Shown here in pieces: positions 24,101 through 32,894 of a DNA stretch of 64,000 nt (position 1 is its first letter; the number at the start of each line of letters is the position of its first letter). The DNA comes from Fomitopsis serialis (Eukaryota; Basidiomycota; Agaricomycetes; Polyporales; Fomitopsidaceae): positions 868,001 through 932,000 of the forward strand of contig NW_025954961.1 of the NCBI RefSeq assembly GCF_022376445.1, in the 5' to 3' direction. Under the pieces are notes generated by a model that did no database searches, had not been told where the DNA came from, and worked only from the letters and a program-made list of their open reading frames with translations. A program made the position numbers and the translations under genes.

Positions 24101-24581
24101 ATGAAGTTACCCTTCGTAAGCTTGACTTTACGGGTAACACCGCGCTTGATCGTCTGTCGCCGTCTCCAGGAAGACTCAACGCCTGAAGATGCTGTCGAGA
24201 CGGTGGAGATGGGACGCTCATACGGGTCTCCGTATGCATTTGGGTCAATGGGTCTGTAGTTGAATGGTACTGAGTGAGCAACAGGTTGCGCGGCAACACA
24301 ACCAAACGTCCGCGGGGCGCGTCGGCGTGGCGCGGCACTCACCCAGGAGGATAGAGACTGCCAGGTGCGGCGGTGAGGGGCAGCTTCTCAACGTCGTCAT
24401 CGTCGTAGCCGCCACCCATGCCACCGAATTCTTGCGGCAGGGAGACGGAGCTCTCATATGCAGACATAGCTGGCTCTTGGAAGTTGACATGTCGCGGACG
24501 GTCGGCGAACGGGTCCCCATGGTCGCTCACTGAGTTCTGTGAATGGTAAGAAGGGAGCGGGGGTCGGTGGTCCTCGGCCAT
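21177..24581 (-). CDS. Chitin synthase, division 1 (family 2 glycosyltransferase)
   Basis: This integral membrane enzyme polymerises UDP-GlcNAc into chitin at the plasma membrane. The start opens [17 protein letters not shown], followed by a disordered N-terminus ([18 protein letters not shown]). The Chs N-terminal region has [20 protein letters not shown], and the catalytic core has [66 protein letters not shown] and the product-binding signature [14 protein letters not shown]. The C-terminal half holds several TM segments (for example [20 protein letters not shown] and [20 protein letters not shown]). The last intron joins AAVRFIG to [17 protein letters not shown] and the stop. About 11 introns are canonical and no frame problem was found. 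QRRRW is shared by classes I-III; the class was not assigned. Confidence 0.95.
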
Positions 24582-26165
24582 GACTTGCGCTGCAATGAAG
24601 GAGTGGCCTGAGGATGTCGAGGGCGTGGAAGGGCTTGTCGTCGAGAGGTCGTCGTGGATGGAAAGAGCGCGCGCAGCAACTTGGCAACTTGAGGTCGCCT
24701 ACGCCCCGGACCCCGGATACCCACTGTGGCTGTAGCCCCGCCTTCTTTGCCCCCGCCATATTGATCTCCGTCCGGCCAATGGCGGCGCTCCCCTCCACCG
24801 CCCCGCCGACTCTCGCGGTGCACATCACCGCCCCCCGGCCGGCTCGGTCGGCACCACCAACCGAGCGGTCGTTGCCACGGAAATGAGTGTTCTTTCTGCC
24901 CCATCGTCCGTCGGTGTGCGCTCGCGGTGGTACTTTTTGCGAGCGTCGACTACTTTCATCATGCTGGGCGGGCTACGAACGAGGCCGCGCTAGCTTTGAC
25001 AAAACCACAGAGACAGCGACTGAACAGCGTGCAATCGCGCAGCTACTGCGTGGTTGACGCGGTGTTCTGAACAGTCAACATGTGGCGATCGCGATCTGCG
25101 TTGACTGACCCTCATCATGTTCTCGTCTATTTTGAGCATTCTCTATTGACATGGACCGCAAGTGAACTTACTTACGTCCGGATAGTTGTCATGATTGTTG
25201 CAATGAATGCTTGACCTCCGCTATCCAGACCACTCGATGTGCTCCAAGTACAGGACACGGATTCATATGTCGCGGGCTATCCTTGGTACGTCCTGCAATT
25301 CACCACGGGCTCGGAGTATGTTTACCTCAAGGCTATCATACGCTGGATCTGCGTTGGCTATTGTTCCTGGCACAGGAGGCTGAGTATGCAGCTCACCTGC
25401 CTGTGCCAATGCCAATGAATGATAGATAAATACTTACTATGGGGAGAACAAGGTTTCCGGGGGTCGTCACGTCAGCGTGTAACACGTACAGCATTTCATA
25501 CATAGCCTTTGCAACTCCTTCGTCTCGCAAAGCTCACATCCGAAGCGGCGGTCTTGTTAACCCGTCCACGATGCTTCGCACCTCGCTGAGCGACCCGGCT
25601 TCACAAGGTGCGACAATGCCAAGGGCGCATCTGCAGGAAGGCTGCAACCGAGGGCTGTGGCTGCTTTGTCGATATGATGTACGGGCGCGGGTGTCAATGT
25701 TGTATGGCTGCGTGTCAACCTGTGGTCCGCGGGACGAACACTGTTATGTGACTGAGAATGCAGCATACATACGGTACATAACGTATGCAAGCCATATACT
25801 GTACTACGCGCGAGGGCAGTCTTTATATACTTACGAGACCAACGCGCGGATCGGATTTTACTCCGCGATCGGTCTCACGGGAGAACAGATGCCCCTAAGC
25901 AGCACGAGCATCTGAATACGTTCCGGCGTACTCGGGCGTACACAGTTGTAGACAGTCAGCTTCAAATCACAAGTACTTTCAACGTTTCAGCAGTACTACT
26001 AGTACTGCTGCTGCCAGCTAGGCACAATTCTGTACTTCGACAGCACCGTCACCTCAATTCGTGGCAGAGACCTGGCAGTGTCTGGTATATACATTCCGGA
26101 AGCACTGACGCACAATTCGGCCGCGGCTGACACATTGACCGATATATAGTGCAACCTCCCCAGCA
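24582..26165. promoter_or_regulatory. Long divergent region, chitin synthase / GST-fold gene
   Basis: These 1.58 kb separate two opposed start codons. The first 350 bp are GC-rich and probably hold the chitin synthase leader; open frames there on the minus strand have no recognisable product. The rest is AT-richer. A perfect 10 bp inverted repeat lies at 25988-26010, and a tatata run at 26143-26148 sits just upstream of the GST-fold start. The length suggests regulated promoters, but no specific site was identified. Confidence 0.4.
25988..26010. repeat. Perfect inverted repeat, 10 bp arms, 3 bp spacer
   Basis: The left arm cagcagtact and right arm agtactgctg are exact reverse complements around the spacer act. 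It lies 156 bp upstream of the GST-fold gene. It could be a dimeric factor site, a hairpin or chance. Confidence 0.5.
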
Positions 26166-27564
26166 ATGCCTCCCGCGAAGTCGAAGACGCCTCCAGTGGT
26201 GCTGTATCAGTACGTACTACCAGGCATCTTCTCCACCGCGATACCGGGTTTACGTTGTATCGTTATGTCGTTGAATCTTGTTCTTAAACAGCTATGACGC
26301 ATCCCCATTCGCAGACAAGATCCGCAGCGTCCTCATCCTAAAGCGGATCCCACACAGCCGAGTCGAGGTGCGCTCGTATACTCACTCGCCAATGAGACTG
26401 TACTACATCGCGCCTGCCGCTAATACCTTAGGTCTCGTACATCCTCCCTCGTCCTGAACTCTCAAACCTGCTGGGTATCACCTACCGCCGCATACCCGTG
26501 CTGGCCATCGGGAACGACGTATACTGCGACACTAGCCTCATATCCACGGCCCTCGAGCGTCGTTTCCCTGCGACCAAGAGCTACTCTCCGTCCGCGCGCG
26601 GGACCATATTCCCTCCGAGGAATGGCAGCAGCAAGATCGTGAAATCGGACAAGGCGTTCATCAGGGCGTTTGCGACGTACTACATCGAGGGCCAGATATT
26701 CGCTCCCATATCGCTGCATGTGCCCTATGAGAGGATGCCTGCGGATTTTCTGCAAGACAGGGGCCAGGTGAACGGGACAGAAAGTTCATCGCTACAGTGA
26801 CTGACGTTGGAGGTGTAGATGCTCGGCGCGCCCATTGACGTCGCAGCCTTGGCAGCGAAGCGCGAGGAGTCGAAGAGCATTCTCGCGTCACATCTGGTAA
26901 GCAGATCGGCATTCGTAAACGACTGGCCGCACCTCAATGAGTATATGTAGGCTCTACTAGAAGAACAGCTCGCCGATGGCAGAGAGTGGCTCATGGACAC
27001 CGCAGGACCTAGTCTTGCTGATGTTTCCGGCCATTTCCTGGTGGCATGGATGCTCAAATTCAGGACTTCTCGCGACCTCCTCGACCCAAGCCTCTTCCCT
27101 AAAGTTGTCATAGTACGAAACGTTTCTCTGAGACATTGCGCGCCGATAGCTGAACATCCTGCATAGTGGTTCTCCCGCATGTCCGCGTTTCTGGACAGTC
27201 AGAAGGACTTCTCGCCGTTCGAGAAGAACAGCGCGGACGCGGCCGCCAAGACCATCGTCTCTGCTCAGCCGGAAGACCTGTCCGCCGTCGGGTTTATAGA
27301 AGCGGAGGCGCGCCGCCTCGGTGTCAATCACGGTGACACTGTGTCGGTCATACCCACAGACAATGGTGGGCTTTCGTCATGGCGAGTGTGGATTGTGTTG
27401 TGACGCCGTTTCGTTCAGGTCGTGTACCAACGGTCGGCAAGCTGCTTGCCCTCAATCGCGAGGAGGTTGTGATCGAGACAGTGGGATCGGCTGGCGTTGT
27501 TCGCTGCCACTTCCCTCGGCTCGGGTTCTCAGTCAAGGCAAGACAACCGGCGGCGAAGCTGTAA
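26166..27564 (+). CDS. GST-fold protein with C-terminal extension
   Basis: The N-terminal 80 residues form a thioredoxin-like GST domain: MPPAKSKTPPVVLYQ or VVLYH (exon junction uncertain), then YDASPFADKIRSVLILKRIP, VEVSYILPRPELSNLLGITY, RRIPVLAIGNDVYCDTSLIS. The cis-proline of the fold is present in RIPVLA, and an Asp-Thr-Ser replaces the usual glutathione-contacting ES motif. A helical domain follows (KAFIRAFATYYIEGQIFAPI, LALLEEQLADGREWLMDT, PSLADVSGHFLVAWMLKF). The last exon encodes a short beta-rich tail (RVPTVGKLLALNREEVVIET, VVRCHFPRLGFSVKA) not found in classical GSTs but known in a fungal GST-like group. All introns look canonical. The substrate is unknown; conjugating activity is not assured. 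Confidence 0.8.
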
Positions 27565-27898
27565 GCTAGCTGTATACTTAATATCTGTATTGACTGTCGT
27601 AGGGGCTATCTGGATGGGATATTATATCATTACGTTTCTCACTGCGACGAAATATCTCAGAACGGAGATATGAAGAATGGTCTGGCACGTTGCTCAAGGA
27701 TCATTTCCATCATACTCCGTCGTCGCTGCAGATGCTGGGTGTGCTGGACAGTCACGAGGACGCAAAACCTTCCAGCACCGAGATAGATACAGCAACGCAT
27801 ATTTCAACGCGAAGATGCTTCAGTACAAACAGTACACCAGTACAACGAGGTAGTCCACAATACAAATTACATACAAAGATCCACATACTCAAACGATC
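27565..27898. other. Intergenic, convergent 3' ends
   Basis: This 334 bp AT-richer stretch lies between the stop codons of the GST-fold gene and the AAA ATPase gene. No feature beyond the likely 3' untranslated regions was seen. Confidence 0.5.
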
Positions 27899-29902
27899 TC
27901 AAAAGATGAAATTACGACCGCCCATCGTCATATGCCTCATATCACCGGCATTGACCCCAGATCCTTGAGTGGGCGGCATGCCCCCAGGCATAGCCATCCT
28001 CGCGCTCTGGTCGCTCGTATCCCAAATTCGGCCACCCGCGCTAGGCAGACGCGAGCGCAATGCATCCAGTCCCCTGTTCGGCGGCTGCCCGATGCGCATC
28101 GCAGAGATGCCAGAGGTCACAGAGGAGGTGGATGCAGGCGCGGCGATCTTGCTATCCTTGTCAAGCTGGTCGCGGAGGGTCTTGATTTGGCCCTTGAGCA
28201 CGGATGCGAAGGAGGGTTTGTCGCCCTCTTCGATGCCGGCTATGATGACGAGGGTGGACACGCTGTTGAAGTTCGGACGTCAGCGGACGGACGACATTGG
28301 GAAGGGCCACACTGACAAAGCCTCCTTGAGGTAGGCGAAGCTGAACTTGTTTGTCGCTTCGGCGATCTCGTGGACGAGGCTGTCAGGGAAGTCGATGTCC
28401 TTGTTGGTCTTCAACTTGTTCTGCCAGTACTTGGCGTACAGCGTACGCTCCTCCTTGTTGGGATCCTCGAACTCCCTATAGGCAGTCCCCTTCAGACATA
28501 CATCGCCAAAGGTCGCTCGTACAGGACGCACCATTTGCGGTCGAACCTGCTCGGCCTGCCACTCAACGCCGGGTCCAACCTGTCGAAGTGGTTCGTCGAG
28601 CCGATGAGGAGCAGGCCGTCGTTGCCTTCCAGTCCGTCAAGCTGGTTCAGGAAGAACGACCGATTGCTGTCGTTAATGAGGGAGTCCAAGTCCTCGAGGA
28701 TGAGCACGCATGGTGCCATCTCGCGCGCCTTATCGAAGACCGCCGCCATGGATCCTTCTTCACCCAAGTAACCTTTGAAAGACTTCACGTAGAGAGGAGC
28801 GTAACCCTTTGCGTCGCACTCCTTCATAATGGCTTTCATGCTAATTGTCTTTCCGTTTCCTATTAGCGTACGTCAGCTTCTATCAAATGCGCGAAAACTG
28901 GCAACTCACCAGGAGGGCCGTACATAATGAGACCCCGCTAACGGTACGAGGGTTAGGTATGTCTTCACTTAGGAACAAAGCATAATACCTTCCAGGGAAT
29001 CGAAAGGTTCTTGTACAGCGTCTCGGAGTCAAAGAAGCCATTGACATCCTTCCGTAGCCGGTCTTTGAACCCTTGCTCCAAAATGACATCGTCCCAGTTC
29101 GCCTTTTGGACTTCGACCCAAAGATTGTGGTCCTTGCGCCAGAAGCTTTGGTTAAACACGTAGATTTCCTGATGAAGCTGACTGTGCCATGTTCCCGCCG
29201 CATAGATGAGTGCCCGGGAATGTTCCTCGGGACCAGCATGGACAAGGAAGTTCTGAATCATCGCTCCATACCCGACAGGGAACTAGCATTGGGGTAAGGT
29301 TGGTTGTTTCCATGGCATCTCAATGGAGCACGTACTCGCAGGGTATACAGTATGAAGTCGTATTTCTGACAACTCGTGAGATGGGTTATCTTTCATGCGA
29401 GTTCAACAGGAAGAGCGTACATCATATGCGACGCGGAACGCGCCAAAGTAGACTGAATCGAGCAGGGCCCCCTTCCCCGAGCGCCGGGCCAGAGGTTGGA
29501 ACATGATGCTGGTGACCAGCTCGGAGGGTTGCATGGGTTGCACCAAAGCCCCAGGGAAGCCCATGAGATTCACTGTTCCTTCCATGAACGGCACAACCGT
29601 ATGAGTCGGATACAGTTTACGGAGGGTCCGCGTTCTATGAAGTGACATCAGAGGCGGTGTTCATTCGTGCGGAAGTCAACGTTGCTCACGCATAAGCGAC
29701 CTGCTCAGCAAAGGGGCGGATGCTAAGGCTATGTTAGCGACGCAGGCTTGCATCGGGTTTCTCACACACCCTGATCTATCCAGACATCGTAGAAGGGATC
29801 GATGCTGTTGCTTTCAGAGCTCTGGGTGGCACGAACGCCCTCTTCGAACATCACATTGACGAAGGCATCGTCGAAGTCGGGGGTGGTGCGACCGCGCTGC
29901 AT
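27899..29902 (-). CDS. AAA-family ATPase
   Basis: The start opens MQRGRTTPDFDDAFVNVMF, followed by an N-terminal region without a recognised domain (TVNLMGFPGALVQPMQPS; VFNQSFWRKDHNLWVEVQK). One AAA module follows: GLIMYGPPG, split by an intron from NGKTISMKAIM, gives the Walker A GPPGNGKT; Walker B is CVLILEDLDSLI; sensor 1 is LLLIGSTNHFDRLDPAL; an arginine-rich second region of homology is SGRPSRFDRKW. The lid has KEERTLYAKYWQNKLKTN and ATNKFSFAYLKEA. The C-terminal 115 residues are Gly/Met/Arg-rich and end HMTMGGRNFIF. Overall it resembles uncharacterised fungal AAA proteins with one ATPase module near the C-terminus. The substrate and location are unknown. It is divergent from TOM20 over 296 bp. 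Confidence 0.85.
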
Positions 29903-30198
29903 GGTGTGAAGGAGACAAGGAAACGAGGTGGGTGCGACGCGATTGGATTATATAGAGCGCGTGAAGCGTGACGGCGTGGGTTCGTTGATGCTGCGACGCA
30001 GCGGTGGAAGGGAGCCGCGTGCGATGGCGATGGGATGGTCGACTCGGACGCGCTCACTGCGGCTCGGCGCTCAGACGCGCAGCACGCGCTCTCGCGCCGT
30101 GTCACGCGTGTGTGTAGACGCCAGTGACGCGTGTCGGGCATTGCCGCAACCGAACGAGGATGTGGCGGCCTCCCGCCACAAACTTTCCAGCGACCACC
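29903..30198. promoter_or_regulatory. Divergent promoter, AAA ATPase / TOM20
   Basis: These 296 bp separate opposed start codons. A TATA-like ctatataat on the minus strand (29947-29955) lies 45-53 bp upstream of the AAA ATPase start. No TATA box is evident on the TOM20 side. Confidence 0.5.
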
Positions 30199-30975
30199 AT
30201 GTCCTCGAGGGTGTCCACCGTCCTTACTGTCGCCGGAGTCACCGTCCTCGGTGGTCTCGTTGCCTATGCTGTCTACTTCGACTACAGGCGGAGAAATGAC
30301 AGCGACTTCCGCAAGCGTCTGCGTATGTGGCCACCCTGGTGGTCGTCTTTATGCTTCGCTGACTCAATTTGACATAACTTACAGGGAAGGACAAGAAGAA
30401 GGTTAAGCAGGTGACGCAGTCGCAGGAAAGCTCAACCGCATCCCTCGGAGTGAGTCCGGAGGAGTTGAGAGCGGCCCTCAGCAAAGTCCGCGATGAGGAG
30501 CTCCCGCCCGACCCGGACGCCAAGGAGCAGTACTTCATGACCCATGTCGGAATGGGTGAACAACTGTGTGCGCAGGGTAAGTGGATCCTATATTGATTAT
30601 GGCTCGCTAATGAGCAATGATTAGGTCCTATGTTCTACCTTCCGGCGGCGCTGTCTTTCTACCGGGCTCTCCGGGTGTACCCCTCGCCTGTGGAACTTAT
30701 CATGATTTACCAGAAGACGGTCCCTGAGCCCGTATTCAAGGTGGGTCAGCCACTCTAACCCACGAACACTGTCGTTGACAAGGATGGCGTAGATTGTCAT
30801 GGAGTTGACCAACTTGGACGTGAGTATACCTTCGTCGACCGCAGCCGCAGAGGGTAGTGTGCACCGCGAAGCCGAGGAGGAGGACGAGACAAGTCCGACG
30901 AGGTCGGGTCCTCCCTCGGAGACGTCATCACAAGAGTGGGACAGGCTCACCGACCCGGGCAGCCAGCCCATGTAA
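30199..30975 (+). CDS. TOM20: TOM20 mitochondrial import receptor (short isoform)
   Basis: TOM20 is the outer-membrane receptor that binds mitochondrial presequences for the TOM translocase. The start opens MSSRVSTVLTVAGVTVLGGL, whose hydrophobic stretch VLTVAGVTVLGGLVAYAVYF is the N-terminal signal anchor, followed by a basic cluster (FDYRRRNDSDFRKRL, then RKDKKKVKQ). The MAS20 core has ELPPDPDAKEQYFMTHVGMG, PMFYLPAALSFYRALRVYPS and VELIMIYQKTVPEPVF. Introns at about 30325-30384, 30575-30624 and 30740-30793 are canonical. If the gtgagt at 30821 is not used as a donor, the frame reads through VSIPSSTAAAEGSVHREAEE into an acidic, Ser-rich tail ending LTDPGSQPM. That tail is plausible as a natural end. 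The same donor allows splicing to the SET exons downstream. Confidence 0.88.
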
Positions 30976-31129
30976 AAAAAACTTGTCTCCCGCTACGCAG
31001 GGGCTGTAGAACACCACCGCACACTACTGTCACACCTATCCCCAAATTCTTTGTGCTCTATTCACATTTGCATGACCGATCTAATATACATTGCTTGTTT
31101 TCTTTCTCCATGCCGCTCTTCACGCTTAG

Positions 31130-32564
31130 GTTAAGGCCCGTGTCGAAGGTGAGCTCGTCAAATTTGACGAATTAGACAATACCAGCTAAGTCACTACGCT
31201 ATGCTGGATAGGTTACTACGACGTTTTCCCGCCTAAGAACATGAATGTGTCCGTCCAACCTGCCCCTGGTGATGCTAGCAAAGTCCGCAAAATTCTCGTC
31301 GCTGAGAAGGACTTTGAACCCGGAGATGTCATATATAAGGTTGTTCATCCATCCCACTCGAATGTTCGTCATGCACACATCTCAATTTATATTCCAGGAA
31401 CGGCCCGTTGTCGCAATCCTCGACCCAGATCTCCAGGACAAGGGTACTTACTGCAGTCATTGTCTTCGTTCCATTCAGAAAGACTTCGCCATTCGTCCGG
31501 ACTCTGACCGCCTTGGCTCCGTCTATTGCTCAAAGGAGTGCCAGGTCAAGTCCAAGATCCAGTCTCATAACCTGTTATTCGGTCTCGAATCTGTTCTCCC
31601 TCCGGAGCTGGACCTCGGGCAGTCAGTATTGGCGAAACCCGCTCGAGATGAAGCCCAGACGAAGTTTACGGAGTACGTCAAGGCGCAAGGCCGCTCGATT
31701 CCCCTGCTCTCTGCCCGGTTCGTCGCGCGCCAGATCGCAATTGAGACGGCGAAGATGGTGCCCAACAAGTCGGCCGCCCTAGCGGAAGAGATTGCGGACG
31801 CGTCGATCGGTGGCACCGACTACAGCTTGTACGACCACATGGAGCGCTTGCGGTTTGTTGACGGCAAGGCCTCTGAAGAGGAGACAAAGCTCCTGTGCGC
31901 CGTCCTGGGTGCTGCTTTGCCTGGTTTGGAACAGTCGGTGACGGAGGAGCGGTTGGCCACGTACCAGGGCAAGCTAGCGTACAACGCAATTGGGGTCTGC
32001 TACTCTGGCGGAAGAGACGACAACGTATGTGGCCCCTTCATCGCCTCAGGGGCGACGCTGACATCTTGCACTCAGCCTGAGTCCTCAAAGCGCCCTGAGG
32101 AACAAGAACGGACGCGTACGCCATATGGTCACTTGCGACAGATCGGTAGTGGTCTCTACCTGGTTTCGGCCTACGTGCGTATCACTCTCACCGATTGTAC
32201 CGTCCCCAATTATATGTTTTCCTAGATTGCGCACTCTTGCTCTCCGTCAGCGAGGCCCTCGTTTAGCTCTGGTACCTCCGAGCTGTCCCTCATTGCATCC
32301 AAACCCATCAAAAAGGGCGAAGAGATCACCATGTCCTACGTGGATGTCTCGCAGCACCCCGACGAGACAGCGGAGCAGGCCAGGAGGCGTCGTCGTCAGG
32401 AGCTCGCTCGTGGGTGGAGGTTCAAGTGCGAGTGCGAGCGATGCCTCTCCGAAGCTACTGATGGCAACGAGAGCGATGTTGGCGTCGAGAAGGACGAGTC
32501 GAAGGTTGAGGATGTTGTCAAGCGTGTCGGGTTGGGCGCCGAGGCCTATCTCAAACCGCACTAA
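31130..32564 (+). CDS. MYND/SET-domain (SMYD-type) exons, probably spliced to TOM20
   Basis: These exons encode a SMYD-like putative lysine methyltransferase. The first exon (31130-31148) begins directly after an acceptor with an in-frame TAG, reads VKARVE, and has no ATG. A 63 bp intron (31149-31211) leads to GYYDVFPPKNMNVSV. The SET N-part is VRKILVAEKDFEPGDVIYK. The MYND zinc finger is CSHCLRSIQ...YCSKECQVKSKIQSHN. The SET core is split by introns and includes YNAIGVCYSGG, IAHSCSPSARPSFSSG and KPIKKGEEITMSYVDVSQHP. The post-SET cysteines are CECERC, and the end is GAEAYLKPH. The only upstream donor in the right phase is 30821 in TOM20 (intron 30821-31129), giving ELTNLD-VKARVE. A separate first exon was looked for and not found. 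The domain call is firm; the fusion is inferred. Confidence 0.82.
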
Positions 32565-32894
32565 AAGCAGCTGCCAGTCACATCTCATATGAAGTTATAG
32601 ATACGTAGTGCTCTAATCATAGGACAGTCGTTTGCATGCATCCCGTTCTCAGTGCCATACACTTCTGCTTGCACGCATACTTGCATTGGCTTTCGACCAC
32701 ATGTAGCGCACAAACTGATGGAAAACTGGTATTACTGACACTAAAATGTACACGATAGCATTGCAGAACAATGGTACACAGCGAACTAGACGTAGATAAT
32801 GATACGCGCTGTTAGCTACAACAACGTTCGTGCTGGGGTGACATTATGCGGACTAATACGGTAAGATTGTCAATGGACACACAACAATTAAACA
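32565..32894. other. Intergenic, convergent 3' ends
   Basis: This 330 bp AT-rich stretch lies between the stop codons of the SET gene and the coiled-coil gene. No other feature was seen. Confidence 0.5.

Noticed and set aside
24454..24904. Two overlapping minus-strand open frames upstream of the chitin synthase
   Set aside because: They lie in the GC-rich leader, have no recognisable product, and overlap each other in different frames.
26143..26148. TATA box for the GST-fold gene
   Set aside because: It is only 18-23 bp upstream of the ATG, which leaves no room for normal transcription initiation before the start codon.
31192..31211. A 27 bp GC-AG intron in the SET gene before YYDVF
   Set aside because: Such an intron is too short. 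A canonical 63 bp GT-AG intron at 31149-31211 with a ctaag branch-like site gives VKARVEG-YYDVF in phase.
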